Source: Papilionanthe hookeriana x Papilionanthe teres
Taxonomy: Eukaryota > Streptophyta > Magnoliopsida > Asparagales > Orchidaceae
DNA: 64,000 bases
Direction: 5' to 3'
NCBI GenBank assembly: GCA_022702705.1
Contig: CM040421.1
Location: 64,354,197 to 64,418,196, forward strand
Position 1 is the first letter of the stretch, and each line of letters starts with the position of its first letter. Positions 1-13,085 of the stretch are shown here, one piece after another. The translations under genes and the position numbers were made by a program. The notes under the pieces are model-generated. The model was not told the DNA's origin. It worked only from the letters and a program-made list of their open reading frames with translations, and made no database searches.

Positions 1-270
1 TCAAAGCGAATCCCATTGCCATTACAAACTTGATTTGAACTTGCAAATACTACCTCTGATTCGTGAGTGATATTCATCGATCGAACAAGACAAAGTTCTA
101 TTAGAGCCTCTTTATTAGCAGGGATATCGGTGTCATTAACTGCCAATGTAGTTTCATTAATTCTAGGAAGGTAAACTAATGATATCTGTTGTGGGAGATG
201 GGATCGTCGATTAGGGGGATGGTAAGATGGAGTTTGAAAGATTGCAACTCAAGAGTACTGTGATCCAATA
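1..270 (-). pseudogene. 5' fragment of a broken copy (copy 1) of the 224-aa membrane-protein gene
   Basis: On the minus strand this stretch is clearly paralogous to the N-terminal ~90 codons of the intact gene at 20515-21189; the rest lies outside the window. The start is damaged: where the intact copy reads ATGGATCAC this one reads ATTGGATCAC. A base is also missing in the C-run after the LHLTIP-equivalent codons, which throws the frame. Codons for NETTLAVND and ANKEALIEL are still recognisable further on. I infer a dead paralogue. The frameshift alone could be an assembly error, but the lost start and the indel together make a pseudogene more likely. Confidence 0.8.
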
Positions 271-1935
271 TGAAGAATGGACAACGAATCTCTTTTGCTT
301 TCCTTTTTTGTTAGAATTTTTGTTCTTATGAAGTATTCACTTCGGAGTGTAAGATGGCAACCGCCATGATGTATTTATAGGGAGCACATAGAAGGAGAGA
401 TTTAAGGTTTAGATAAAAAAATGTGATTTTATCAATGACACGTTGCGTCTTTATTTTTGGAAATTTTGAATTGTCTTTGGTATAATAGAAAGCTTGTAAA
501 CTTGATGTCGTGGCAAAACTACGTATATTTTAATGGTCCAATACTCCACTTTTTCAGGCTATATTTTAGAACTTCTTTGGCCCTTTCAACTCAAAATTTT
601 AACGACAAAATTCAAAATTTTATTTCCTTAAATCATGCAAACAAAAAAGATTTACATATACATCACACAATTTCTATGTATTTACATATCTAATATTTAG
701 AAATTATTATTTCTTTTAGATTATTTTAGCTTATTGCTTGAAAAGGAATGAGAACTACTATTTAAGAGAATTTGATTGATAGTTTTTTTCTTAATTTATT
801 TGGTATTTGATCATCAAACGTTTGAAAAATTCCACTTAAATATGCTTTTCATTATGAATGAAGAATTTTAAAATGATATTAATCTAAAGCTAAAATGAAA
901 TTAGTTTTTCCAATTATTTTCTTATATGATAAAGCTAAAATTCCACTTAAAATTTTTTTTGAATGATCTATGTGAATTTAAAGTGATAGCACACACGTTA
1001 GTATTTTGCGAGCTCAATTCTACTTTGAAATTCATATTTAATGCACAATCATTTGTGACAATGAATGTCATGCAACCTGAATACTTTAATTTTTAGACCC
1101 ATGATAATTCTAATGAGTTGAATATTTAAATATTACGTTATTAATTCAAAATAGATTAATCATAAATTTGTTTAAGATTTAAATATTTAATATAATCATC
1201 CTTATTGGCAGCCTCTTTTTTTTGTGATATTAGATAATTTTTGGTCTTAGATTTTTTTCTTTTTTTTTGGTAAATTAAATCTCCCTTAAAAGGATTTTAG
1301 ATTTCCTAAATAAATATATTAAATTGTAATAAATAAAAATGAATATAATCTCATAATAAATTGAAATGCACTCTAAATGATTTCGACAATCCCGTCATGG
1401 TCATGAATGACCTATGATACCAAATCTTTGAGGTGCTTGGCTCATTTTTATAGTAAGTTAAAATAACCAAATTTTGTAGATTAAATAAATTAATAATAAA
1501 ATTTAAAACTTAAAATGTATAAAAATCCAAAGTGTATAAAACAAAATGCAAAATTTTGCCCACTAAATTTTTCAGGAAATCCCAAAGAAAATTAAATTCA
1601 AATTAGTTTAAATTATATACTAATATCTAAAATTAAAAAATTCAAATAAGTTGAAGCATTCAAAGAACATTTCTTTTAACTTGAAATGAGCTGAAATTTT
1701 AACGAGAAATCTGGCATGAACAATTTGAACTTTTTTGTACTTTTTTAACTTTGAGCAATATAGCACAACCTATATTGTTGTTCTATAAAGTTCATTGAGA
1801 ATGTTTCCATTATGTGGTGTTTATTTCAAGGTCGTGTTCTAGATGAAAAAAATTACATGGGCAAATATTGTTTATGAAGCATATGATAATTTGATTCCAT
1901 AGAACAATATATCCTTTTGTCATATTTTATTGCAT
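271..1935 (-). other. Duplicated upstream flank of membrane-protein gene copy 1
   Basis: This AT-rich non-coding segment aligns by eye with 17,414-18,830 and 21,190-22,345, the regions upstream of the other two gene copies (shared blocks include the short stretch around AAATATATTAAATT and the phrase CCATGGTCATGAATGACC or variants). A TATA-like motif (CCCTATAAATAC on minus, 369-380) sits at the same distance from the start as in the intact copy. Homology seems to stop near 1,935 and resume at about 12,240, as if about 10.3 kb was inserted or assembled between. No other gene seen. Confidence 0.6.
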
Positions 1936-4068
1936 ATGCAACAATTTGTGACAAGGAAAACAATTCAATCCATATAATTCAAATACATCACTCATGTGAA
2001 AAGCTATCGGTGGCCACATCTCACATGCCATAGGTTACAAATAACTATTGTTAGTTGCTGCATATCGTCGCCTTTCATCGGCCACCAAACGCCACATGCA
2101 CGCTTCTTTATTTTAAAAGTTGGAGCACTCCGTTTAAAAAATTATGTTGGTGAATATTTCATACTTGAAACATTTCTTAGTCTAAAACATCATAATTTAG
2201 TCAGAACTTTTGTTTCATGAGCTTTAACTTGTGACAAGGAACTCCATGCAATCCATAATTAAAATTTAAATGTATTGACATAATGAGTTATATAAGAAGT
2301 GCAACATCTAGCTATATCAAGCAAAATAAAGTTAAATCTATGTGAAATCACATAGTGACACAAATGGCTAATCACGTGTAAAATAAAGAATGCTTCTTGT
2401 GGATAAATAAAAAAACCGCACTTATAGACTAATCAGTCTATTTCTCAAGCTAAGCTCATGTTATTCTCAAAGGGTCGTATAGGAAAGCATCAAGTGAAAT
2501 AATTGTGTATCACCAAATTCAGAAATACTAGAATTTAAATGGTTTAGACCAGAACGCCACATTTTAACATATTTTATAAATCCAGATAAGTGACACCTCA
2601 CTATTCTAATTCAATAAATTCCATTTCCTTTTCCTTTTTTTATTTTTTTATTTTTTTGAGAAATCTGCAATAATTTTATAAAATTAATACCAGATAAAAC
2701 ATGTTTCGCAAAACCAAATTGAATCTCTTATAAACACAAATGTAAATGGGATTTAACTATCTCAAGCATCCCACTACTGAAAAATATATATTCCAAAACT
2801 ATCATAAAACAGAATTTATGCATCTTCAGGTTTCAACATTTAAAAAAAAAACTCACAACATAAGCTTATTCCAGCTAGACTTCATTAGATAAATGCTCTT
2901 CAATGTGGATACATTCAGCTTATTCAATTTGAGTTTGTTAAGGTTAGGAGGAAGCATATATTTGTTTAACTCCAACAAAATTTAAACTAGCTTATTCAAT
3001 CATGCCAGCTTGCCAACAAACCTAGAACCTTTATTAGATATACATAAATGCATGTGCAAAGAACCAAACATTGTAATAGATAAGGATATTCATATAAAAT
3101 GTTTCCTTGAGCAGCCCAATGGGCCCTCCAAGCCAATGTATGTAGTGCTCTTAAGTGCAAAGACCCCATACAACATAAGTAAGCTTTAAGATAGGTAATT
3201 GTAAGTAGCAGAAACAACAAGTATAATTGGTAAGCTGATATGCTAGAGAGAAAAGAGGATTCTAAACAATAAATATGCAAGCAATGTGCTAGAGAGAAAA
3301 GAGCAATTGTTGAACCAAGGATCAACATATAGTAAGCACATGCAAAGAGATAGTCCTCCAAAGGCATCTAAAATGAACTCTGCTGAGTTTAATCTAAGCA
3401 GATGGCAACATCCAGAAACCATAAGCAAAGAGATATTCCCTCAGCCAACTATGAAAATGACCACCTTGCATTGAACAACTGTAGGAAAAACCATGAAGAC
3501 CGAATGTAGAGTCTCCAGCCAAATAGATAATCTCAGTATGCCAATAGAACTACCATATAATCAACAACACATACCATTGATTAGGAACAGCCTAATTCTT
3601 AAGAAATATCAAATTGCCATTAATTAAAACAACCTGAACTTTGATTTTACTAAGAAATTGGAACCAAATCGATAATCTCAAATAATTAAAGACTATTAAT
3701 CCAAGGATCATAGAAAAAAGAAGACCCATGCACCAGTTACCATAATGAAGCAAAAATAAGGTGGTCTTTTCACAAAGAAAATACTATGTATCTATGTTTT
3801 ATCCAAATAGAGCCATAATGACCCATGCACCAGTTACCAAGCAAAGAATTAGAATTAAAATGTCTCTACATGATCTTAACTTAACAAATAAAGATGCCAT
3901 CTCCGAAGATTAACACCAATACATAGAATTTTAAAGTATTCAATTAAAAAACATAGAACACAATACATAATGCTAGTAAGAGTAACACCAAAGGTTCATT
4001 CAAGATTGGCTGATGGCATTGGCTATTTCTTCTCTTAAAGCTACCATATTCAAAGCACCTTCACCATC
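1936..4068. other. AT-rich stretch without recognisable genes
   Basis: No credible coding region on either strand. The only structure noted is an imperfect direct repeat of about 40 bp (1,950-1,990 and 2,229-2,275, both containing TTGTGACAAGGAA and CAATCCAT). The right part could be the 3' flank of the Harbinger transposon that follows, but I found no terminal inverted repeat to prove it. Confidence 0.4.
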
Positions 4069-5181
4069 TTAAGTGCATGCATTACGTGACTCATTTTGTT
4101 TCTGTGGGATTGTACGACCCAGGTGATACTTAAATGCTTCAGGTGGGATATCATGCATATCTTCATCTACGGCCGCAAATTTTTCATCTGTAGGAAAAAC
4201 CATGAAGTTGTGTAGTGTCATTGTTGACACTAGTTTCTGTACTTGATTTTGAAATGAATAGGTCGGCATGTCTCGCAATATCACCCATTTCTTTTTCCAT
4301 AACCCAAAAGCTCATTCGATCACGCCACGCAAAAGATGAGTGCCTCTTGTTAAATATATCTTTTTTGCCTCGTGCCAACCCACTTGATCGTTCAAAATCG
4401 GTTATATGATACTTCGTATTCGGATAAGGCTTCAAATATCCCCTTTGTAAAGGATATCTGGAGTCTACCAAGTAATACTTACCTGTTCATTTATTGTTAT
4501 TAGAATATGTTGGAAAATATCTAACGAAATCCACATATATAACTACCTGGAGGTGGATATGGGAAGGCGTGACTATGGTTTCTAGTTGCAGACCTGAATA
4601 CTCGACTGTCGTGAGTACTCCCTTCCCATCCGGCCATTACGAAGGTAAAACACATATTGAAGTCACATACTGCCATGACATTTTATGTATGGAAGCCACA
4701 TCGACCTATGAATGCCACCTTTTCCATGTCGGAGACACGTGCATCTTCGTGTGTTCCATCAATTGCACCGATACAGTCCTAATGTTGGAGGTGTCAGCCT
4801 AATGCATGTGAATGTGACTTACAAAATAAAAGAATGTATTGCTAAATGCATACCTTGAAGAACGGCATGTACCTTTGGTTATTGGCAATCTGTGGGGGAA
4901 TTGACTCGAATGTTGGATCATTGGGCTTTATTATCTTACGCGACAAACTAACTAGTGCATTCAAACCGATAGAGAAATACCTACTAATGGTTTCTGATGA
5001 ATGTTGGAATCTCTCCATTGTGTGTCGAATAGATTCATTATGGGATAGGATATACAGAGTTATTGCCAAAACTTCCCTTGGCGTGGTTCTTTTTTACCCA
5101 TGCTACCCATGGTGTTGCCGAAGTTCATTAAGTAGGTCACAGAAAATAACCTTCGTCATGCGGAACATGTTGAAGAAATGA
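4069..5181 (-). pseudogene. PIF/Harbinger (HARBI1-like) transposase, broken
   Basis: Reading on minus from about 5,181 to a stop at 4,069, fragments in different frames match the plant Harbinger transposase order. An N-terminal helix-turn-helix-like part contains the phrase RFQHSSETISRYF (about 5,000). It is followed by a probable intron (donor GTATGC at about 4,855, acceptor AG at about 4,772), then DCIGAIDGTH carrying the first catalytic Asp, KYYLVDSRYPLQRGYLKPY (about 4,440) and RHSS followed in another frame by ILRDMPTYSFQNQVQ and TLHNFM at the C-end. The DDE_4-type nuclease would cut and paste the element. At least two frameshifts are needed to read it through, so it is probably inactive. 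Only family-level identification is firm. Confidence 0.85.
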
Positions 5182-5578
5182 GTTGGGTGACCTTGGAATA
5201 ACTCACCTACCCATTTATCACCATTCTGTTTGGATGTCATGCAAGGGTTTCAGACAACGTACGTAAGATGTTAGTAGTTTAAGAACGTAATGATTAATGC
5301 CACTCTGCGATTGTGGATAACTTGTTTCTCATTGTGATTAATTGTTCACCATCCATACTACAAAATGTACAAAGTAAAGCAAGATATAACTTTGCAAACT
5401 AGATCAATGGAAACTTTAGTTAAGAACGTACGAAGTATTACGGATTAGAACATAGTTAAAAAGACAAAAAAGTTCGTAATCGAAGAAATTGAGTTCTAAA
5501 CAAATAAAGAAATAAGAAAATTGTCTATAACACCAGTACTACAAATGCCACAATTAAATTAAATATTCAGGGAGACAA

Positions 5579-6480
5579 TCAAGCATTCATGTATGTTCGT
5601 AAACATGGCAGTGGGTATTTCGGGTCCAACTTTATAAAAAAATGCCTGATGGTTGGGTCTCGCAGCAGCTTCACATAATTAACATTGATCTGTGGCTCTG
5701 CCGCAACATCAGGATACACATCAAGGAACTTTATACATTCTTCAATTGAGTTGTCAATTGAGGAAATAGACCTAGCTTTGCAGCTTTCCAGAAGTTCGTC
5801 AATTGTTTCATTTACGAATGCCACACATTTTCTCTTTTTTTCTACTCTCAGGCACTTCGACGTGCTTGTAGATTGAACATCAGTGTGGACTTGGGAGGGA
5901 CCTCCCCCAGAATCACCTAACTGGACGGTTTCCATTTCATCTGGGAAGCTTCCAAACCCCTGTTCACTTGGGGTGAAAACATGAGTACCAGTTGCAACAA
6001 CACCTGTGAACATGTTGTCGAGCTTCTCTTCCAAATCTGGATCAATCCCACAGGATTTAAATTTTTTGGCTCCCGGCATTGCCTGTACTAGTTCAATTAT
6101 TTGGTTAATGGAGTTATTTAAATGAGACAAAGTAAATTAGGATAAAATGATCAGATATACTTACTTGTAGTTTTTCGGTCAACCAGTGCTCGGGAGCATC
6201 AATAGTCCGCTTGATAGGATCCCACCCCAGACCAGTGGATCCACTTTTTAGTTTCAAAGTCCTTTTTTAATTGATCCCATTTATTTTTTAGTTTCGTCCG
6301 ATCATAATCACTTCCAGTAAATTCATTGAATTTAATCATTATGTTTTGCCAATCTTCTTTATTAAAATAGGTGCTCGACCTATTTACAAGCTGAACATCC
6401 CTTACACAGAGATCATAAAATGTAATCGTGATGTTTCTATCCCACATGGCCGAAGATCCAACCTCTTTAAATTTACTCAT
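5579..6480 (-). pseudogene. Harbinger-associated Myb/SANT-like DNA-binding protein (ORF1), one intron, frameshifted
   Basis: Exon 1 starts at 6,480 (MSKFKEVGSSAMWD) and carries a Myb/SANT-like helix region (NRSSTYFNKEDWQNIMIKFNEF..., then KLKNKWDQLKKDFE), the fold used by the second ORF of plant PIF/Harbinger elements to bind transposon ends and help the transposase. A one-base frameshift near 6,245 separates this from GLGWDPIKRTIDAPEHW. Exon 1 ends at 6,165 with donor GTAAGTAT; the acceptor CAG is at 6,085-6,083, giving an 82-nt intron that joins in phase to AMPGAKKFKSCGIDPDLEEK. Exon 2 runs to a stop at 5,579 and has a polar middle with a KKRK basic patch. It lies just upstream of the transposase on the same strand. 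Plain host Myb/SANT-like genes look similar, but the transposase neighbour decides the assignment. Confidence 0.75.
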
Positions 6481-8610
6481 TGTGTACTCTCAGATCAATG
6501 GATATGCACAAAAAATTTATTTCATACTACATCATGTGCATAGAGTGCATATAAGTACCCTATGACATCTGAATAAAAATTAGAAACATGTATTTAGCTT
6601 CTGCATTGATAAGGTGGCATTCATGTCAAAATTGAAAGCAAAAGAACAACATACAAAAAATACAAAGTTAAGCATAAGTTTGTTGCCTAGATGAAAGAAT
6701 AAAATTATCAAAAAGACAAACGACCAATCTTTCTAAGAACTATGCCAAAGCTTGCATTCAATTATGAAAATGACAAAGCTTGCATTGAATTATAGAATCA
6801 ATATGCCAATGCTTGCATTCAATTATCAAAATAATAAATCCTGCATTCAATTACGAAATCTCTATGCCAAAATATGCCAACTCACAGCCTCTCTCGAATC
6901 AAAGCTTTTTTTTTACCTATCTAATAATTATATTCTCCAATGTAGCACTGATATAACTAAACATAGGTTACATTCAATCACCAAGTGATTTTGTAGCACT
7001 GAAAAACTGATCAATGGATAACCGAACCTGAAGAGACCTCTACAATTAAGGGCCATAGAATAAAAACTTTTTTTAGGCTCAGTTTGAAAAGTACATATGG
7101 AGACAAGGTTGCCATCAAGAACATTCAAATCACCAGATTTTTTAAACATCAGTATAATGAATTAGCTAATTAATATTAACTTAGATGACATTTTTTGCTC
7201 CTTTTCAATGGCCAATCCAAATGGTTAGTCAAGATATGAAGAAAAATTAACAAAAAATAAACATACGAGGTCCCACCGAGAATGCACACATGACTATAGA
7301 TAGAATGGGCAATCATGCAGTACATTATCATACATGTAATCCTATTTGAGAAAACAATCATATGCATCATAGTAGCAAATTCTTAACACCTAAGAGAATT
7401 TCACAACCATAAAGACAATTGATCTGACTCCCATTACCATCATTTTGAAACATTCTTATTGTTAACTTTTTGATATTGCTTGTGCACTGAATTGCAATGT
7501 GCATGTAAGCCATACACCATAACATAAACTTCTTCCTTCATAACTGTTATCACAATTGTGGCTATTATGATAACACAATCAACCAAACTACACCACAACA
7601 AGGATCATCAAGTGATTAACACAAATATTATGGTGTTACCAATAATCGATGATAGTGATATATGAAATATTTTTAAACTGATGTAAGAAATAATGGCCTT
7701 GTAAGCTTAATTGTAATGCAGACCAAAGTTTACTCAACATAACTATTAAAAAAAATTAAAATATCCCTCAATCCGATGAGAGAAATGTGATGTTCATTTC
7801 AGGAGTGTTCATTGTAGAGAAGTGTCTTATTAATTTATAAAGAACAAAATCCAGCATGTGGAGATCTTAGCTGGCTCTTATAAATAATAAGTAACACAAA
7901 GAGCATGTGGAAAATTATTTCACAACTTAAGATTCCTATGCATCCAACATTCAATGCTTTATTTCCAGACCTTTCAAAATCAAGACATCTCAATGCTTTA
8001 CCTCATAGAAAAACCACCAAATTGCAACAGAAGGGAATTGCAAGAGAAGCTAAAACAAAAATAGAGTCTAACCAGGAAATAGAACTGGGAGATAGAACTG
8101 TAACTGTCGAAGCAACCAGAAACACTTACAGGTAAAGCAACTGGAACATTGAACCCTAAGGAAATAGAACTCCTCATTGCAACCGAAAAAACAATGCCAT
8201 AGAAAAGAGAAAAGTGTCCGACAAACCATAACGGTCGCGACGAACCCCCAATGTAGAGTAAAGAAGATGAGGAATGAAGAAGACGAGATACCTCTTCAGT
8301 GTCGAAGCTTAAAGTTGGGGATAATATGGACGGAGATACTCATGTATGGCTCCAGAAGAATAGGGCAGATCGGAGAGGAGGAGAGCTAGGGTTAGCGACC
8401 GAGATCGTGCAGGTGTGAGAAGCTTCACGAGGTCACGGGATGCACGGGGTCACGGCCGTAATTGATATCCCAAAACGCGATCGAATAAGCGGACCGAGGC
8501 TCTCTGGGCACGTCTCGCGTGTATTACAAAAAATGTAACGAAGTTTTCGGATAAGCACCCATAAGTCCTAACCAAACAGTACGGCGACGTTTTGCCGCAC
8601 TCATTTGGGA
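6481..8610. other. Gene-free stretch, possible 5' flank of the Harbinger element
   Basis: Mostly AT-rich sequence with short meaningless frames. From about 8,000 the base composition becomes richer in G and C (8,200-8,560), and on minus this lies well upstream of the Myb-like ORF, so it could be the element's promoter end. The motif CCTAACCAAAC at about 8,568-8,578 would be the inner side of a terminal repeat. Nothing else is supported. Confidence 0.35.
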
Positions 8611-10623
8611 TCCTAAATTTAAATTAAACTCAAACCAAACTTATGTTAAACTTAAATCAAATTTAAGTTAAATTTAAACTAAATTTAAGTTAAACTTAAA
8701 CCTAAACTTAAGTTAAACTTAAATCAAACCTAAGTTTGATTTAAATCAAACTTAAACTAAATTTAAATTAAACATAAATCAAACTCAAATAAAACTAAAC
8801 TTAAATTAAACTTAAATTAAATTTAAGTTAAACTTAAACTAAACTTAAGTTAAACTCAAATCAAACTTGAATCAAACTTAAATCAAACATAAATCAAACC
8901 TAAGTCCAACTTAAATAAAACATAAAGTCAAACCAAATAAGACATGAATTTAAGATAAACCTAAACCTAACTTAAATCCAATTCACATTGACTTTAAGTC
9001 AAATCTTAACTTAAAATCAAAACTATATTTAAATTAACTTGACATGAATCTAAGTTAATAATAATTTAAGTTAAATACTTTAGGTTCAACATATATTGAA
9101 CTTAAGTAAACCAAAATCTTAAGTTTAACTTAATTTAAACTCAAGCCAATCCCAATTTAAATTCAATCTATAAGTCAAATTTAAATTAAACTTTTAATTC
9201 AGCTTAAAATTTAAGTTCAATTCACATCGAACTTAACTCAACATATCTCAACATAAAACCTAAGTTTGACCAAAATTAAACTTAACTCAATAAAATCTTA
9301 AGATCAATTCAAATTGAAATTTAAAACAATATAAACCAACATAAAATAACATAATTTAAATTGAATTGCCATAAATCAACTTGACTTGACACAAATTAAT
9401 AAATTAAACTTAAATCGACGTAAAATTAACAAATTAAATTCAAGATTGACAAATGAAATATAAAAAATAGAAATTTTAAATAAATTCTTAAAGTCTAATT
9501 TGACTCAACTCAAAACTTTAGGCTCAAATGACATCGATTCTAAAAAAAATCTTATGACAATTTAAAAATTAAAACCAAACAAATTCAACTCCAAAAATAT
9601 AAAATTTCAGTAAACTTATTAAGTTCAGATGACAACTGAATTTAAAAGTCTAGTTCTTAAATTCATTAAATCTAAATCAAACTCAAATATAAATTGAAAT
9701 AAAAAATCAAATCAACATTTCAATCAAAATTTGATATCCGACAACTCTGAAACAATTGACATTTTTACCAAGTAATTTAAATATTATTTCTGATAATATT
9801 TTCATTTGCAGGACGAAGACAAGTTTCGTTTAGATTTTCTTTGCATGTTATAGGATGTGCTAACTCTGTTTTGCAGGACGACTGATGACATAAAACAATA
9901 AAAATGACAAAATTGAAACTTTTAGGTTAGCCACAAAACCTAACTCTTCAACAAACAACAAAAATGACATGACAATAAGACAACAAAACTGGAACTATTA
10001 TGATAGCTGACAACAAAGATAAAATTAGAACTATTAGAATATCCACCAAACCTAAAGAAGAAGAAATAAAATAAATGAAATAACAAAATAACACTAAACA
10101 ATGATAAAACAAAAACACCAACATTAACTTTGACATGATAAAATAAAAGTCATAAGCAAAGAAAAAAAAATATCTATAGAAGATACCTCGCGACATAAAT
10201 GAATAATATAATATCTCATGACAAAATGAGATAAATATTAGGAATAAAACATTTGTATGTTTATTTTCCTAAAAAATATATAGAAAAATGAGTTTTTAAC
10301 ATTAATCAATAGTTTTCTTAACCAAAACTAGAATTTTCTAGGATATAATTAACTATAGAAGTTTGCTTCTATAGGAGAAGTAAAAAGAACTCATAATAGA
10401 TTAAATACTTAAAAATCTCTGGTTACCAGACTCATGATTTTCCTAATAGGATGAGAACATTCTAGAGTTCTCCCTATAAAGATATCACACTACATTTCCT
10501 TTGATTGTCTATTGTGTTCCCTTCGTCTTACTCTTTTTCAGAAGGGGATGAAAGAATAGGGTAGTATAAATAGATTGACGACTTCTTGACATTGACATGA
10601 TATGGGAATTGATGGCGACGACA
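8611..10623 (+). mobile_element. 5'-truncated giant-LTR fragment with AT-rich repeat tract
   Basis: The right half (about 9,730-10,623) is homologous, in opposite orientation, to 25,533-26,250 at the end of L1: shared blocks include TTTGCAGGACGA, GCTAACTCTGTTTTGCAGGAC, the hairpin at 10,353-10,374 and CATTGACATGATA. It should end at 10,623 with ...GGCGACGACA, a CA terminus like the ...CCGACA of the 7.4 kb LTRs. The left half (8,620-9,720) is a degenerate run of AAACTTAA/TTAAGTT-type words equivalent to the repeat arrays of L1. The 5' part (U3, TATA) is missing, so this is a truncated copy. The exact left junction is uncertain. Confidence 0.7.
10353..10374 (+). other. Conserved LTR hairpin, copy in the 8.6-10.6 kb fragment
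   Basis: Perfect 9-bp arms CTATAGAAG and CTTCTATAG around a TTTG loop, embedded in a conserved context (TAATTAA before, AAAGAACTC after). The same structure with compensatory stem changes occurs at 25,827-25,848 (minus), 42,715-42,736 and 47,514-47,536. Confidence 0.8.
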
Positions 10624-12239
10624 CGTGACAATTCGTCTCCATCGATTTTCATCCTAAATTATCTTCTTTCTAAGCGGTGAAATTGACACATAATAGATAC
10701 AATCACAAAAAATCGATCGCAGTTTGCTCCCCCTAGCATCTGTTAAAGTGTTTAAGCTCATTTTTGATAGAACAATCCTATACAAAGATGATTAGCAAAC
10801 AACAAATCTTGTTGCATATATTAAAAAAAAACAATTAACCCTTAATGACGGGATCTTGGTTGCTAATAGACCCTAAATGCATATAATGATGGCCATTCAG
10901 AAGAGCCCGTTGGGTCAGATGACTCATCATAACCGAAGAAACTTAAGACATGGAAAGCAACAGAGGAATACATTGCTAAAAAAACCAAAATAACTACGAA
11001 AGAAATCATAAGAGTAAACAATACTGATAACAGAGCTTCAATAACAAGGAAGCACACGAAGAAACTAAGAATAAAAAATATATTGAATTCATTAAAATAC
11101 CTTCCAAATACTATAAATATTTTAGTACCATAAGTACAATAATAATTGAATTTTAATGCAATGGTTGGAGAGCATTATAGCTCTACTAATAGCCAGTCAG
11201 AATGGAAAAATCAGTACAAATCTGAAAAAAAAAATAAAGCCAAAATAATATGGAACACAATTGATATAAAGCCCCTAATATTAGATCTCCAACTTGTAGA
11301 ATATACCCCAGATGTCAAAAATAACATAAATGTAAATAATACACGCCATAGGTGCAAACACTTGTCGGCCACCTAATTACAAGGAGAACCACAATTCAAG
11401 TAGTAGTTCAAATAGCATGACTGAACAAGAACAAGACCGGCCAATAATAAGACCAAACAATATAGCTATAAAAATGTAGTTCAAATAGCAAGACCCAACA
11501 ATACAATTACAAGAGGAACCACAATAAAACAATTTTCATTAAATCAATTGCCAACTATTATCAATAAGAAAACAGTTGCGTGTGTCTTTTTATATTTAAG
11601 CATTGCAAATAAAACTTGAAACGACCACATTGCAATTAGATTGTGATATATCACTAAAAAAGTTCAAAGAAAACCACCAAACAAACCATTGGTCATAAAA
11701 TTCTCATAATTCCAGAGGCTCAACCGTGAATGTGCAAACCTACATATACCCTCATTTCCAAAGAGATGTCATCAATAAGTTATTACAAGGAATTTGCTAA
11801 AATCACATTATTAGAGAAAGAAAGAGTCCATTTTTTTAGTCCATTCAAAATTGACGATGGCTATTATGAAGGATTGCGGGGATTGCCACCAATTTATGCC
11901 AAAAATGAGGAAATGAACCTCATTTGAATAAGCCAAAGTAGAGCAAACACAATAAGTATTTCCATCACCAGTTATTGAAAAAAAGAAAAAAAAGTAAGCT
12001 CATAATATTTATTTGAAAGCGCAGCAGAAAAATAAGCCATTGTCGAGCATATACAAATTGAATGATATTGAGCTAAAACAACTCATAAATCACATTTGAT
12101 AGCACAACTCATAAATCTCTAGTTCAAGATGTTATATATGTAAATATATATGAATTGAGTGGTACAAATTATATGCTTTTTTTAAGAGTAATGTTGTATT
12201 GCTCCAATTATAGCCTCAAAAATATTTATATTATACATT
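10624..12239. other. AT-rich stretch without recognisable features
   Basis: I see no gene, terminal repeat or array here. A short minus frame at 10,863-11,057 is hydrophobic but resembles nothing I recognise and probably reflects T-rich composition. Confidence 0.4.
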
Positions 12240-12974
12240 AATTAAGATACTAAGCTATATCTCTCATCCTCATTTTTTCATTTCGTAACACATCAATACT
12301 TCTTTGAACCTAGGAGTAAGAAAAAAATTTCTTTTGAAAAATTTGAGAAATATATATATTTTTTCTCTAAATAAAATGCATCTTTTATGATCAATTTTTT
12401 TAATTTTGATGGTAAAAGGCAAGTTTAAGAGTAGTTTTCTTATATTTTCTTCCTCACATATTGTGTGAACTTGATTTGGTGAATGTTTCATGTAACCCAT
12501 CATTCTATCAGTATTATAAATGTCCAATAAAGACGACTATAACTAGCTTTATTAATCATAAAATAGATTCTTAAACCTTTGTTGAACTATAAAGTTATAT
12601 ATTTCTAATTTCACCACTACCATATGAATAGTAGTGGGATGAAAAGCTTCTTGTATAGATTATGTTTAAATAGAAATATAAGCATGTTTGTAAATATTTC
12701 ATATATTATACAATTTCCAAACATTACAATTCCATCAAAAAAAAAAAAAAATTGTGGGTCTTTTTTTTTTTAATTCAATCAACAAACAACAAAAAAGACT
12801 TGTTAAATTAAATTGGATGCACAATCGAAAAGTAAATATCACAAGATTAGGATAATATTTGGGAAATAAACGAATGGTAAAATATAACAAATATTAGAAT
12901 ACTAGATATATTGGTATGTAAATAATGATCCTTCTCTAGAACAAAAAAAATAAGGAAAACTCAAAATAATTAAT
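12240..12974. other. Segment paralogous to 18,830-19,400
   Basis: Non-coding sequence that aligns by eye with 18,830-19,400: shared phrases include AAGCTATAT, GTGAACTTG, CTATAAAGTTAT, TTTGTAAATATTTCATATATTATAC and AATGATCCTTCTCTAGA. It belongs to the same duplicated block as the membrane-protein gene copies. In both copies it leads to a (TA)n tract and a retroposed insertion. Confidence 0.65.
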
Positions 12975-12992
12975 AGATATATATATAGATAT

Positions 12993-13082
<90 letters not shown>
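12975..13082. repeat. (AT)n microsatellite
   Basis: About 100 bp of nearly pure AT dinucleotide directly left of the LINE-like insertion. Frames reading IYIYIY here are not genes. Confidence 0.95.

Positions 13083-13085
<3 letters not shown>

Larger units (their letters stand above)
4069..6480 (-). mobile_element. Degenerate PIF/Harbinger DNA transposon, coding body only
   Basis: The Myb-like ORF and the transposase lie head-to-tail on minus, about 400 bases apart, which is a standard autonomous PIF/Harbinger layout. Limits given are those of the coding body. The true ends are not resolved: a stretch near 8,565-8,590 (minus: CTGTTTGGTTAGGAC) resembles plant PIF/Harbinger end sequence, but I found no matching inverted copy on the left. 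Superfamily targets are normally 3-bp TWA sites; none was verified here. Confidence 0.75.

Noticed and set aside
2996..3428. Hydrophobic minus-strand frames at about 3.0-3.4 kb
   Set aside because: Overlapping in different frames, no recognisable domain, T-rich composition explains hydrophobicity.
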